A stretch of 60,708 bases of DNA from the NCBI GenBank assembly GCA_902799185.1, contig CADBZO010000006.1, forward strand, positions 1-60,708. The letters run 5' to 3'. Shown here piece after piece: positions 14,930 through 23,744 of the stretch. Source of the DNA: an uncultured Bacteroidales bacterium (GTDB lineage Bacteria; Bacteroidota; Bacteroidia; Bacteroidales; Paludibacteraceae). The position numbers were made by a program, and so were the translations under genes. The notes under the pieces were generated by a model that was not told where the DNA came from, searched no databases, and saw only the letters and a program-made list of their open reading frames with translations. Position 1 is the first letter of the stretch; the number at the start of each line of letters is the position of its first letter.

Positions 14930-16474
14930 TTAATTCAATACTAAGGCAATACCTTGCAAACGTTTCTTTACACCACCTTCTCCTATAGCATCAATTTCAC
15001 TAATCATGATAATCGTTCCATTATCCAGTTTTGACATACGGGCTAACTGTTCTTTAGTGAATTTGTTACTTTTGGAGTTATAGGTAATACCACCTATAGT
15101 AGCTGCAAAACTCTTGATTTCCCATGGTACATCCAATAAACCATCCGGGCCATAGGAAGCCACCAACTCGCCTTGTGCAAACCTTGCATACGGAACCTTG
15201 CTACTGGATGCATATTCTTTTCCGGAAGCATCCTTGAAATATGCACTCGGCGTCGGCATCGGCTTAACACGATACTTCTGGTTACCCATGGACTGCATCT
15301 TTCCGTCCAATTCAGCACTTACAGAAATGATAACTTCTTTGGTATTCTCACCTGGTTTGATAATCCAAATCCCACCTTGCTGCTTCACTTGAGCACCTGC
15401 AACAGATACTTTTACTTTGTCGTTCGACACGCCCGGTACGGAGATGGAGAACTTGTTATCGTGTCCGCTGTACATCACGTTTAACTCCTTATTCTCTATC
15501 GTTACGGCTGGTTCGCCTACGCTATACTCGCTATCGAAGGACAAGTTACGCGGTTCGCCTGTAGCGGGGTCGATATACGTGATATATCCCGAGTATTTCT
15601 TGGTGCCTACGCTTGAAGCCACTGCTTCGTAGAGCCCCTGCTCGTTCAGACGCGTACCTTCCACGTAGTACTCCGGGGTCTGGGTGGAGTCGATAGCCGC
15701 CATGATGATCTGCGCACGGTATTTGCCGCCGCGGATCACATACCTGGACTCCGGTATCACGTACGCGTTCAGTTTATTCACGCGCACATCACCTGCGTCC
15801 GTACGTCCGCGAAGGTACTGGATCATCGTACTCTGGGCGTTACGTATATCGTTCTGCACTTTTGTCATTAATACTACTGCTGCACCAGAAGGCATATCAT
15901 GAAACATTTGCTGCTCCCACGGCACGATATCACCATCTTCTTCTACCTTGTCACTGGTGTTAAACATGACATTATATTCCTCCTCCTTAGTAGGATCCAA
16001 GGAAATCAGATAATTACGATAATCAATTATCTTGTTTTTCAAAACGATACCCGGTTTTTCACCTGTATCCGGCAATGCAAAGTGCGTTGCTGCATCACGG
16101 TTGTCATTTCCTTCGATCACACGTGCCTCGGGGTCGGCCTTCTTGGCTCCGTCAGTAGCTACGGCAATCTGGTATTTGAAATTCTGGATATAGTTATACA
16201 GGCTGTCGGAACGCTGCGTCAGCTCTACGGCTTTGTCGTACCACTCCCCGGCCTTCTGCGGGTTGTCGTCACGCACGGCGCGGAAGTCAGCCATCATAGC
16301 GTTGTTACGGCTGTCAGTCGTGGCAAGAGTCGAATGCAAGCTATCGTCCACCAACTTGAAAGCCTTGAGTACGTCTGTACTGACGTTCAACGCCAACATG
16401 GCGGTGAGCACCAGGTACATCATACCAATCATTTTTTGTCTCGGGGTTTCCGGACAGTTTTTTGCTCCACCCAT
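14930..16474 (-). CDS. gldM: Type 9 secretion motor protein GldM (PorM)
   Basis: 514 residues. The N-terminal membrane anchor lies in QKMIGMMYLVLTAMLALNVS, preceded by the conserved NCPETPRQ. A long periplasmic part follows with a helical D1 segment and beta domains (GGKYRAQIIMAAIDST, NVMYSGHDNKFSISVPG). With GldL it forms the proton-driven motor that reaches across the periplasm to the PorKN ring. Full length for the family. Confidence 0.96.
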   Translation of the reverse strand: MGGAKNCPETPRQKMIGMMYLVLTAMLALNVSTDVLKAFKLVDDSLHSTLATTDSRNNAMMADFRAVRDDNPQKAGEWYDKAVELTQRSDSLYNYIQNFKYQIAVATDGAKKADPEARVIEGNDNRDAATHFALPDTGEKPGIVLKNKIIDYRNYLISLDPTKEEEYNVMFNTSDKVEEDGDIVPWEQQMFHDMPSGAAVVLMTKVQNDIRNAQSTMIQYLRGRTDAGDVRVNKLNAYVIPESRYVIRGGKYRAQIIMAAIDSTQTPEYYVEGTRLNEQGLYEAVASSVGTKKYSGYITYIDPATGEPRNLSFDSEYSVGEPAVTIENKELNVMYSGHDNKFSISVPGVSNDKVKVSVAGAQVKQQGGIWIIKPGENTKEVIISVSAELDGKMQSMGNQKYRVKPMPTPSAYFKDASGKEYASSSKVPYARFAQGELVASYGPDGLLDVPWEIKSFAATIGGITYNSKSNKFTKEQLARMSKLDNGTIIMISEIDAIGEGGVKKRLQGIALVLN

Positions 16475-16524
16475 TACTGAAGTGTTTTATTGGTTGTCAC
16501 TTAAATTCCTTGTCATTCCACTGC

Positions 16525-17436
16525 TTATGCCAGTGCATTGAGCATGTTGCCGTAAATACCGTTCAGGTCAGCCACCTGTTTCTGCAGTTGCTTGGTGCCG
16601 GCAGCGAAAGCGGTCTGTGCCTCGGCGGCCTCTTTGGCGGCAGCGGCGGCACCCTTCTGTGCCTCAATCTGCGCATTGACGGTCTGCAGCTGGAGCTCAT
16701 AGACAGAGTTCAGCGACGCCAACTTCTGGCCTACCTCTACGACACCCTGCTTGTAGGCCTTGGTCTCCTCGGCTACGGTACCCATGTCGGTGCTTACCTG
16801 CTGGTAGCTCTGTGCCAGCGTTGCGGTAGCTGCGGTATAGGACTCGGTAGCCACCTCTGCAGCAGCCAGTTTCTCATTCAGCTTGACCCCTGTCTCGGCT
16901 ACCTTGCTCAGTTCGCTGAACTGCGTAGCGGTCTTGGCGAGGTTGGAGATACCGTCTTTCAGCGCCTTGATATCCTCGTCTTTGAGGGTCGGCACTTTCG
17001 CGGTACCTACACCGCCTTCCACGACAGGACCTGCAACAGGATTCGTATTCGCCGGAGCAGTATAACCGATAGCTGTCACGGGACCGCCTGCCACACCCGC
17101 ACCAACCAAGGTAGGACGGGGTTGTTTGGCTTTCTCTTCCAGCAACTGAGGATTCGTTCCATATTCCAGCAACTGCGGGAACACGTTCTCCCAGTGGAAC
17201 TCAGGGTGCGGATGATCCAAAGCTCCTATGACGAACAGGAATGCCTCAGTAAACATACCGACCATCAGCACCTGACTGGCACCCTGCCAGTGTAGAATCT
17301 TAAATAGTGCACCGATAATAACGACAGACGCACCTACCGAATACACAATGTTAGTAATACTTTTACCCTGATACGACTCATACCAGTGCATGAATTTGCC
17401 CCACAAACCTTTTTTTGCAGTTTTTTCAGTAGCCAT
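16525..17436 (-). CDS. gldL: Type 9 secretion motor protein GldL (PorL)
   Basis: 303 residues. Two membrane helices (ITNIVYSVGASVVIIGALFKILHW and VLMVGMFTEAFLFVIGAL) are followed by HPHPEFHWENVFPQLL and a long cytosolic coiled coil rich in Ala and Glu. A Glu in helix 2 (TEAFLF) corresponds to the proton-pathway residue of the family. GldL is the inner-membrane stator ring around GldM. Confidence 0.95.
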   Translation of the reverse strand: MATEKTAKKGLWGKFMHWYESYQGKSITNIVYSVGASVVIIGALFKILHWQGASQVLMVGMFTEAFLFVIGALDHPHPEFHWENVFPQLLEYGTNPQLLEEKAKQPRPTLVGAGVAGGPVTAIGYTAPANTNPVAGPVVEGGVGTAKVPTLKDEDIKALKDGISNLAKTATQFSELSKVAETGVKLNEKLAAAEVATESYTAATATLAQSYQQVSTDMGTVAEETKAYKQGVVEVGQKLASLNSVYELQLQTVNAQIEAQKGAAAAAKEAAEAQTAFAAGTKQLQKQVADLNGIYGNMLNALA

Positions 17437-17477
17437 AATTATTTTATGTTTTTAATATGATACGTGTTTTATTATGA

Positions 17478-18827
17478 TTAATCGCCTATATAAGCGCGTA
17501 CACAGCGGAATCCGATATACGGACGGCTCTCGTACTGGTACTCGTAGGTACGTACGCCGCACTGCATGAAATAGCTGATATCCTTCCAGCTGCCGCCTTT
17601 CACCACTTTGCGTTTCAATATATCCGGGTCGTCCTTTCGGGCCATATAGCTGTAATCCGGATTGAGGTCATGCACGTGGGTATTCATCGCGCTCTGGTAA
17701 GCAGAGTTGGTCCATTCTGCCACGTTTCCCGCCATGTCGTACAGGCCGAAGTCGTTCGGGCGGTATTGCGCTACCTTCATCGTCGTCGTGCCGGTATCGT
17801 CGTTGTACGCACCGCGGTAAGGCTTGAAGTTCGCGAAGAAACACCCCTTGCCGTCACGGGCGTAGTTGCTGCCCCACGGATACATAGCCATCTTACGACC
17901 GCCGCGGGCTGCGTACTCCCATTGCGCCTCAGTCGGCAGACGGTAGTCGTTCGCCTCATTGAGGGAGTAGCTGTTGAACAGTTTGGTACGCCAGTTACAG
18001 AAAGCATGCGCCTGCTCCCATGTCACACCCACTACCGGATACTCGGCATAGCCCGGGTGCTTGAAATACATCTGGAGCATGGGGTCGTTGAACGAGAACT
18101 GGAAGTCACGCGCCCAAACCAGCGTATCGGGATAGATACAGATGATCTTGGTGGTAATCAGGTCCTTCGGCTCTTTCAGCGGACGATAGAGCGTCGAGTC
18201 TTTGATCTCGCCCTCCTCGTTTACCCAAAACGTATCCACACGGGCTGTTGCACCCTTGGGGTAGGTACTGGTCTCCACGTCGTATTTGTTACGCTGCGGC
18301 AGCGCCTGGTCCATGTTGATCCAGCTGTAGCGGTAGTGCAGGTGGTTGGTATTGAGGGAACCGTCCGAATAGAACATCGGAGAGAGCGCGTCCACCACGT
18401 CCTCCTCCTTGCTGTTCCAGGGCACTTTCTTACGCCAGTTGATACGGAAATTCTCTTCGTCGAAATCCTCATCCTTCGGCGTGACGGCATAGTCCGTCAG
18501 ACCGGAAGCAATCAGGTAGGTCATGGCAATCGAGTCGCGCACCCAGTTGACGAACTGGTGGTACTCGTTGTTGGTGATCTCCGTCTCGTCCATCCAGAAA
18601 GCGTCCACCGTCACCATAATGATGTTGTCCGGTTGCTCGAAGACAGCGGACTGGGTATTGGCACCCATCATGAAGGAACCCTTCTTGACGAACAACATAC
18701 CATAGGGGTTAGCCTCCTTGAAGTTGGTACCCTTGCGTGCACCTACCAGCTCGCCGGCAGGTTTGTTGCAACTTGTCAACGCAATCGCCACAGCGATTAT
18801 TGGCAAAAATTTTGCTACTTTCATCAT
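17478..18827 (-). CDS. gldK: Type 9 secretion lipoprotein GldK (PorK)
   Basis: 449 residues. The signal peptide ends in ALTSC (lipobox), so it is an outer-membrane lipoprotein. The FGE/sulfatase-modifying fold follows, with VKKGSFMMGA, WMDETEITNNEYHQFVNWV, LPTEAQWEYAARGG, NDFGLYDMAGNVAEWTNS and RKVVKGGSWKD. It has a ring-building role with GldN, not an enzymatic one. It starts at 18827 or one codon later (MM), which does not change the lipobox. Confidence 0.95.
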   Translation of the reverse strand: MMKVAKFLPIIAVAIALTSCNKPAGELVGARKGTNFKEANPYGMLFVKKGSFMMGANTQSAVFEQPDNIIMVTVDAFWMDETEITNNEYHQFVNWVRDSIAMTYLIASGLTDYAVTPKDEDFDEENFRINWRKKVPWNSKEEDVVDALSPMFYSDGSLNTNHLHYRYSWINMDQALPQRNKYDVETSTYPKGATARVDTFWVNEEGEIKDSTLYRPLKEPKDLITTKIICIYPDTLVWARDFQFSFNDPMLQMYFKHPGYAEYPVVGVTWEQAHAFCNWRTKLFNSYSLNEANDYRLPTEAQWEYAARGGRKMAMYPWGSNYARDGKGCFFANFKPYRGAYNDDTGTTTMKVAQYRPNDFGLYDMAGNVAEWTNSAYQSAMNTHVHDLNPDYSYMARKDDPDILKRKVVKGGSWKDISYFMQCGVRTYEYQYESRPYIGFRCVRAYIGD

Positions 18828-18859
18828 ATCAGTAATGATTATTAATATTCGTATTAATA

Positions 18860-19810
18860 CTATAAGTATCTAATGGATTTGTACTTGTTCGTCCGTTTGG
18901 GCTTCAGGATATCAAATCCGTACGCCAGGTATATCTCGTGGCTGCCGTAACTCTCCAGCAGCAGTTTGTTGGTAGGCAGTTCGCAACTGTAGCCCAACTG
19001 CAGTCCGGAGATAATATCCACGCCTAATAATATATTCACGCTGCCGTCAATACGGTATCCCAGTCCCCATCGGTAGCGGTCTTTGTAGTCGCACATCAGC
19101 GTCAGGTTCACGTCCCAGCTTCTGAAATCGCTCATCACCATTGCGCTGGGCGTCAGCACCCACTCTTTGTGGTTTTTGAGCCGGAAGCGGTAACCGCCCG
19201 AGACATACATTGTTCCTACCAGTTTGACCGCCGAATAGTCGTCCCAATCGACCTGCGGCTGCGTCAGGTGGCTGTAACTGGCGCCTACCCACCACACGGG
19301 GGTGCAATAATACAGCCCTACGCCCATGTCGAATTTCATACCCGACTTGCTGCCCTGCGGGATAGCATCGTCGTTGGAGTCGTGGTACTCATCCTCCATA
19401 TCTTTCAGGTTCACGGAGTCTCCGCGGAAACCTACGTTGATGAATCCTATATCCACTCCCACGCTCAAATAACCTTTCCCTAATTTCTGGCGGTAGGCGT
19501 ACTGCACATGGAACGCCTGGTTGGTAAACAGGCCGTACCGGTCGTTCAGAAACCGCACTCCGGCGCCGTGGTGGGTCTTGCCTATCACAAAGGGCGAAGC
19601 GAAGGTAAACCAGGTACTCATCGGAGCGTTGGTGATGTCCACATACTGCATGCGGTGCATACCCGCCCCCTTCATCAGATCGCCCTCTCCCGCCGCCGCA
19701 GGATTAAAGGCCGTCGGCATATACATATACTGCCCCATTTGCGGGTCAAACTGCGCATAGACAGTGACTACGGCTACCAGCCCCAACAAGAGAACAATAT
19801 ATCGTTTCAA
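18860..19810 (-). CDS. porP: PorP/SprF family type 9 secretion outer-membrane protein
   Basis: 316 residues with a signal peptide ending VYAQ. FDPQMGQYMYMPTAFNPAAAGEGD is the conserved N-terminal block of PorP/SprF; HGAGVRFLNDRYGLFTNQAFHVQYAYRQKLGKG and the C-terminal GIYLAYGFDI-like strand fit a 14-strand barrel. It couples secreted substrates or adhesins to the motor complex. It stands directly upstream of gldK, as in many Bacteroidota. The 84-nt gap ahead of it is a heptamer array with no visible promoter. Confidence 0.93.
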   Translation of the reverse strand: MKRYIVLLLGLVAVVTVYAQFDPQMGQYMYMPTAFNPAAAGEGDLMKGAGMHRMQYVDITNAPMSTWFTFASPFVIGKTHHGAGVRFLNDRYGLFTNQAFHVQYAYRQKLGKGYLSVGVDIGFINVGFRGDSVNLKDMEDEYHDSNDDAIPQGSKSGMKFDMGVGLYYCTPVWWVGASYSHLTQPQVDWDDYSAVKLVGTMYVSGGYRFRLKNHKEWVLTPSAMVMSDFRSWDVNLTLMCDYKDRYRWGLGYRIDGSVNILLGVDIISGLQLGYSCELPTNKLLLESYGSHEIYLAYGFDILKPKRTNKYKSIRYL

Positions 19811-19815
19811 TTTTC

Positions 19816-19892
19816 AATGTCTTTTGTCTTTTGTCTTTTGTCTTTTGCCTTTCGACTTTTGTCTTTCGACTTTCGACTTTCGACTTTCGACT
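19816..19892 (+). repeat. Long heptamer array (CTTTTGT / CTTTCGA)
   Basis: About eleven 7-bp units fill the junction between porP and the DUF2795 gene. The porP-proximal half is mostly CTTTTGT and the other half mostly CTTTCGA, with mixed units in the middle, as expected if local copying spread two variants. Confidence 0.88.
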
Positions 19893-19894
19893 AA

Positions 19895-20122
19895 TTAATA
19901 CTCTTCTTCATCAAAAAAGAAATCCTCGTCCTGGGTCGGATAGTCCGGCCAAATATCCAGAATACTCTCGTACTGCTCATCGTCCTCGTCCTCCAGCTCG
20001 TTCAGGTTCTCTATCACCTCGGCAGGAGCTCCTATACGGTTCGCATAATCCAGCAACTCATCCTTGGTTGCCGGCCATGGTGCGTCCTCCAATTTCGATG
20101 CTAATTCTAACGTCCAATACAT
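19895..20122 (-). CDS. DUF2795-like small acidic protein
   Basis: 75 residues. MYWTLELASKLEDAPWPATKDELLDYANRIGAPAEVIENL is a helical module conserved across Bacteroidota and related to DUF2795; the tail is very acidic (EDEDDEQ, DEDFFFDEEEY). Function unknown. It is the first gene after the promoter at 20179-20210, so it would be the leader gene of the T9SS block. Confidence 0.85.
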   Translation of the reverse strand: MYWTLELASKLEDAPWPATKDELLDYANRIGAPAEVIENLNELEDEDDEQYESILDIWPDYPTQDEDFFFDEEEY

Positions 20123-20178
20123 AACTTTATTTCATCACAAATCGACCCAATACGGGCATAGTGTTTCAAAATATCGTG

Positions 20179-20210
20179 CAAAAGTAGTAAAAACTTTCCA
20201 TTCATGCAAA
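20179..20210 (-). promoter_or_regulatory. Promoter heading the DUF2795-T9SS-ftsX...polA block
   Basis: The minus strand reads TTTG (20207-20210), 20 nt, TACTTTTG (20179-20186). I find no comparable pair in the junctions downstream as far as 7063. Confidence 0.75.
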
Positions 20211-20283
20211 TATTTTATAGAATATTTTACATTTTTTGTCATTTTTTACACATTTCGCTTCATTTCTGTCAATTTTTACCCAT

Positions 20284-20814
20284 CTATTCTTGCGTCCAGC
20301 GCTCCTCCGTTTCGCCGGAGAGATGACTTATATAACGGCTCAGGACGAACAGATAGTCACTCAGACGGTTGACAAACCGTAGTCCTTCGTCTCCGCTCTG
20401 CGCCTCTATCATTTTGCGCTCGGCACGCCGGCAGACGGTACGGCAAATATGACACCGGCACACCGCCTCTCCGCCGGCAGGAAGGACAAACGCCCGCATC
20501 GGTGGTACGGTCTCCTGTATCCGGTCTATCCATTCCTCCAGCCGGGCGGTATCCTCCGCCTTTATCCACTCGCCCGGCGCCTCACTCAGCTCGGCGCCTA
20601 AGTTAAAGAGTTTGTTCTGGACCCACCGCAGCTGCTCCTGCACCTGTTCCGGAGCAGCCGCGTCTTGCGCCAGAGACGCACGCAGCCAGCCGATGGTGCT
20701 GTTCAGCTCGTCCACTGTGCCGTACGCCTCGATGCGCACGTCCGTCTTGGCTACGCGCTTGCCGCTCGCCAGCGAGGTCTCGCCCCGGTCTCCTGTTTTC
20801 GTATAAATAGCCAT
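20284..20814 (-). CDS. PduO-type ATP:cob(I)alamin adenosyltransferase
   Basis: 176 residues. IYTKTGDRGETSLASGKRVAKTD is the ATP-binding N-terminal motif; EAYGTVDELNSTIGW and CRTVCRRAERKM...FVNRLSDYLFVLSRY are the other two conserved blocks. It adenosylates cob(I)alamin or a corrinoid precursor to the coenzyme B12 form; it acts in the cytosol as a trimer. No other B12 genes are nearby. The upstream gap (20815-20935) has only a few ACAATGT-type heptamers. Confidence 0.95.
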   Translation of the reverse strand: MAIYTKTGDRGETSLASGKRVAKTDVRIEAYGTVDELNSTIGWLRASLAQDAAAPEQVQEQLRWVQNKLFNLGAELSEAPGEWIKAEDTARLEEWIDRIQETVPPMRAFVLPAGGEAVCRCHICRTVCRRAERKMIEAQSGDEGLRFVNRLSDYLFVLSRYISHLSGETEERWTQE

Positions 20815-20935
20815 AATTGATAATGTACAATGTACAAAGGGATTTTGGAGGTTGGTACAACGTTTTATGATCCGTACTTTCTATTAATTTTGTACAAAAG
20901 CCACTAGGACGCTTTGTGAATTGTTAATTGTTAAT

Positions 20936-21742
20936 TTATATCAAAATTCTATAGTGTCTCTTCAGGTAATGGGGATCGACGAAGACGAGTCCTACGTGGT
21001 AGAGGTCCATCGTGGTGGTCACCCGCGGATCCTGTTTCAGTTCCTCCCACGCCTGCTCCATCTGAGGCGAATAATGGATGTCGTCTATCGCCATCATGCC
21101 TTTCTCCACCAGCCTCGGCAGCAGCGTCTGAGCATAGCGTTTCGTAGCCTCATAGGTATGGTTGGCGTCGATATAGACCACATCCAGCCGCTCGCGCGCG
21201 TGTTTGAGTAAGGTGTTGTCTATATTGCCCTCCGCCCACTCTATATTCTCAATCTTCAGCGCACGCCATACACCCTGCGCTATTTTCAGCACCTCTGCGC
21301 TGCCCTCCATCGTCGTCACCCGGTTGCGGCTGTTCGGCATCGCCAGATAGGCGGTGGTCACGCCCAGCGAGGTGCCTAATTCCAGGATCTCCAAGGGCCT
21401 TTTCTCCTCCTCTCCGATGAAATTCACCAGCCGGAAGAGCAGCTGCCCCACCCGCGGGCTCTCCAGATGGGTCTTCGCTATCCGGCTCACGCGCCGTCGG
21501 ACGTGTGTGCCTGCCGGACTGCCCGCCGAACCGTAGTCCACCGTCTCTATCTCGTCGTCGCAAGCCATCAGCAGTTCCCTCCGCCGCTCGATATCCGCGA
21601 AGCAGTAATAGCTGTTCTCGTCCCGCATCACAAACCGCACCATACGGAACAGATAGGGCGAGTGAATACCCTCACCCGTGGTGTTCCATGACGTCAGACA
21701 GTGACGGATATAAGCCCATACTCGGAAAAAAACGGCTCCCAT
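20936..21742 (-). CDS. SAM-dependent O-methyltransferase-like protein
   Basis: 268 residues from MGAVFFRVWAYIRHC (21742). This start is preferred because the longer frame would begin upstream of the promoter at 21758-21789. LEILELGTSLGVTTAYLAMP is motif I for SAM binding; RVTTMEGSAEV and DVVYIDANHTYEATKRY follow as in class I O-methyltransferases of the TylF/CmcI or catechol type. SWNTTGEGIHSPYLFRMV near the N-terminus is typical of the Bacteroidota members. The substrate is unknown. Confidence 0.85.
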   Translation of the reverse strand: MGAVFFRVWAYIRHCLTSWNTTGEGIHSPYLFRMVRFVMRDENSYYCFADIERRRELLMACDDEIETVDYGSAGSPAGTHVRRRVSRIAKTHLESPRVGQLLFRLVNFIGEEEKRPLEILELGTSLGVTTAYLAMPNSRNRVTTMEGSAEVLKIAQGVWRALKIENIEWAEGNIDNTLLKHARERLDVVYIDANHTYEATKRYAQTLLPRLVEKGMMAIDDIHYSPQMEQAWEELKQDPRVTTTMDLYHVGLVFVDPHYLKRHYRILI

Positions 21743-21757
21743 AACTGAAATTTTGCG

Positions 21758-21789
21758 CAAAATTACTATTTTTTTTGCATATATCCAAA
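21758..21789 (-). promoter_or_regulatory. Minus-strand promoter for the methyltransferase
   Basis: The minus strand reads TTTG (21786-21789), 20 nt, TAATTTTG (21758-21765), 16 nt before the start codon at 21742. It interlocks with the plus-strand promoter. Confidence 0.8.
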
Positions 21790-21805
21790 ACTTTTTGTAA
21801 TTTTG
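21774..21805 (+). promoter_or_regulatory. Plus-strand promoter for the SpmA/SpmB-like gene
   Basis: TTTG (21774-21777), 20 nt, TAATTTTG (21798-21805). The ATG at 21810 begins 5 nt after the -7 box, so the mRNA should be leaderless or nearly so. Confidence 0.8.
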
Positions 21806-21809
21806 TGCC

Positions 21810-23042
21810 ATGATTTTGAATTATATCTGGATTTCGTTGATTCTGTTGGCGGTTCTGATGGGCGTCATACAGGCCGTGTGCTATGGCAACATAGATATCT
21901 TCTCCGCCATTCTCAATTCCTCTTTCGACAGTGCCAAGACGGGTTTCGAGCTCTCGATAGGTCTGACGGGCGTGCTCTCTCTGTGGATGGGTATCATGAA
22001 GATCGGCGAGCAGGCCGGTGCGGTACAGTCCCTCGGCCGGGCTATCAACCCGTTTTTCTCCCGTATCTTCCCGGACATCCCCAAGGGTCACCCGGTCTTC
22101 GGGTCGATGCTGATGAACATAGCGGCGAACATGCTGGGTCTCGATAATGCCGCTACGCCTATGGGGCTCAAAGCCATGGGTGAGCTGCAGGAGCTGAACA
22201 GCGACAAGAGCAAGGCTTCCAACGCCATGATCATGTTCGTCGTTCTCGGTGCTTCGGGGCTCACGCTCATCCCTACGACCATCATGGCGTACCGTGCCCA
22301 GCTCGGTGCCGCCAACCCTGCGGATGTGTTTCTGCCTATCCTGATTGCTACGTATATGGCTACACTGGTAGGCCTGGTCTCTGTCTGTATTGCGCAGAAG
22401 ATACGGCTGAAGGACCCGGTTGTCTTAGGTACGCTTGTCGGTCTCACGGCGCTCGTCGGGCTGCTGGTCTGGGGGGCGTCCGTACTGGCTCCGCACACGC
22501 TCTCCGTCGTCTCGGCGGCGGCTGCCGCACTGATTCTGTTAGGGGTCATCTGCTGGTTCATCATCCGGGCCATGGCGAAGCGAATCAACGTCTATGACGC
22601 ATTCATTGACGGAGCTAAAGGGGGGTTCCAAACGGCTATCGGCATCATCCCCTATCTCATCGCCATCCTCGTGGCGGTAGGCATGTTCCGCGCCAGCGGT
22701 GCGATGGGTCTGTTGGAGCAGGGTATAGCCTGGTGCTTCGCCGCCTGCGGCATCAACCCAGACCTGGCGGGCGCGGTACCCACGGCGCTGATGAAACCCC
22801 TCTCGGGGAGCGGGGCGCGAGGGCTGATGCTCGAAGCGATGACCACCCACGGAGCCGACTCCCTCGTAGGACGGCTGTGCTGTATCCTCCAGGGCACGAC
22901 GGACACCACGTTCTACGTCCTGGCGGTCTATTTCGGCTCGGTGAATATCAAAGACACGCGCCACGCCGTAGCCTGCAGTCTCCTCGCCGACCTCGCCGGC
23001 GTAATAACGGCTTTCGCCATCGCTCCGATTTTCTTCGGATAA
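21810..23042 (+). CDS. Nucleoside-recognition (Gate) domain protein, SpmA-SpmB fusion type
   Basis: 410 residues with about ten membrane segments. The first half contains GLTGVLSLWMGIMKIGEQAG and NMLGLDNAATPMGLKAM (SpmA-like Gate domain). The second half contains GAKGGFQTAIGIIPYLIAILVAVGMFRASGAM and the SGARGLMLEAM...GTTDTTFYVLAVYFGSV stretch (SpmB-like). In Bacilli the two halves are separate spore-maturation proteins; in non-sporulating Bacteroidota the fused form is a membrane protein of uncertain transport role. Divergent from the methyltransferase gene with overlapping promoters. Confidence 0.9.
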   Translation: MILNYIWISLILLAVLMGVIQAVCYGNIDIFSAILNSSFDSAKTGFELSIGLTGVLSLWMGIMKIGEQAGAVQSLGRAINPFFSRIFPDIPKGHPVFGSMLMNIAANMLGLDNAATPMGLKAMGELQELNSDKSKASNAMIMFVVLGASGLTLIPTTIMAYRAQLGAANPADVFLPILIATYMATLVGLVSVCIAQKIRLKDPVVLGTLVGLTALVGLLVWGASVLAPHTLSVVSAAAAALILLGVICWFIIRAMAKRINVYDAFIDGAKGGFQTAIGIIPYLIAILVAVGMFRASGAMGLLEQGIAWCFAACGINPDLAGAVPTALMKPLSGSGARGLMLEAMTTHGADSLVGRLCCILQGTTDTTFYVLAVYFGSVNIKDTRHAVACSLLADLAGVITAFAIAPIFFG

Positions 23043-23046
23043 ATGA

Positions 23047-23081
23047 ACAAATGGTAAATGCACAAATGGTAAATGCACAAT
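23047..23081 (+). repeat. 15-bp tandem repeat at the ybeY start
   Basis: Two copies of ACAAATGGTAAATGC run directly into the ybeY start codon. The same 15-bp word, on the other strand, is read in frame in polA and the GH81 gene as NDQMV. Confidence 0.8.
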
Positions 23082-23493
23082 GATCTGCTATAGCTGTCAA
23101 GATACCGATATGCCTGCTCTGGACGAGCGCAAGGTGAGCCGTTGGGTCCGCGCCGTAGCCGCCTACTACGGTTTTGCAGTCGGTAACATCCATTATATCT
23201 TCTGCTCCGACGAGCGGGAGCTGGAGGTCAACCGTCAGTTTCTCGGTCATGACTACTACACCGACGTCATCACCTTCGACTACTCCACCCCCTCGACCCT
23301 CAGCGGCGACATCTTCATCTCGCTGGACACCGTGCGTTCCAATGCAGAGACGGTGGGTGTGCCTTTTGACGACGAGCTCCGCCGCATCATCATCCACGGC
23401 GTGCTGCATCTGACCGGTCAGGGCGACAAGACACCCGAGACCAAAGCGCAGATGACCGCGAAGGAGGAGCACGCTTTATCCCTTTGGAAATAA
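23080..23493 (+). CDS. ybeY: Endoribonuclease YbeY
   Basis: 137 residues. DYYTDVITFDYS and the C-terminal RRIIIHGVLHLTGQGDKTPE define YbeY (UPF0054), a zinc-dependent RNase involved in 16S rRNA 3'-end maturation and ribosome quality control. The canonical HxxxHxxxxxH site shows two His here; the third position falls on GQGDK. I recall this substitution as common in Bacteroidota. It lies 37 nt after the SpmA/SpmB-like gene, so probably co-transcribed. Confidence 0.93.
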   Translation: MICYSCQDTDMPALDERKVSRWVRAVAAYYGFAVGNIHYIFCSDERELEVNRQFLGHDYYTDVITFDYSTPSTLSGDIFISLDTVRSNAETVGVPFDDELRRIIIHGVLHLTGQGDKTPETKAQMTAKEEHALSLWK

Positions 23494-23504
23494 GGACACC
23501 CCCC

Positions 23505-23565
23505 GCCCCCCTCTCAGAGGGGGAGGAGGATGCTTTCGACTTTTTGCTTTCGACTTTCGACTAAT
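23505..23565 (+). repeat. Palindrome and heptamers downstream of ybeY
   Basis: CCCCCTCTCAGAGGGGG (stem with short loop) is followed by CTTTCGA-type heptamers at 23530-23562. The rest of the gap to 23744 has an AAAAACCGC/GCGTTTTT hairpin at 23671-23696 that could stop ybeY transcription, and no gene. Confidence 0.65.
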
Positions 23566-23744
23566 TACTTAGAACGAGAAAAACGCATGTTTGCAAGGAT
23601 TTTTTGTGATTTGTAACTATTTTCCGTTGTAAAAGTACTGTTTTTTTGACATATGCAAATAAAAAACAGAAAAACCGCCTTTGTGCGTTTTTATTTGTAA
23701 TCAGTAGCGGAACACGCTGCCTTCCGATTTGGGGTTTGGGGTAT

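Noticed and set aside
23630-23659. Minus-strand promoter-like sequence after ybeY
   Set aside because: The -7 box reads TACTTTTA and the spacing is 18; it would only make antisense RNA to ybeY. Possibly a relic of a lost gene.
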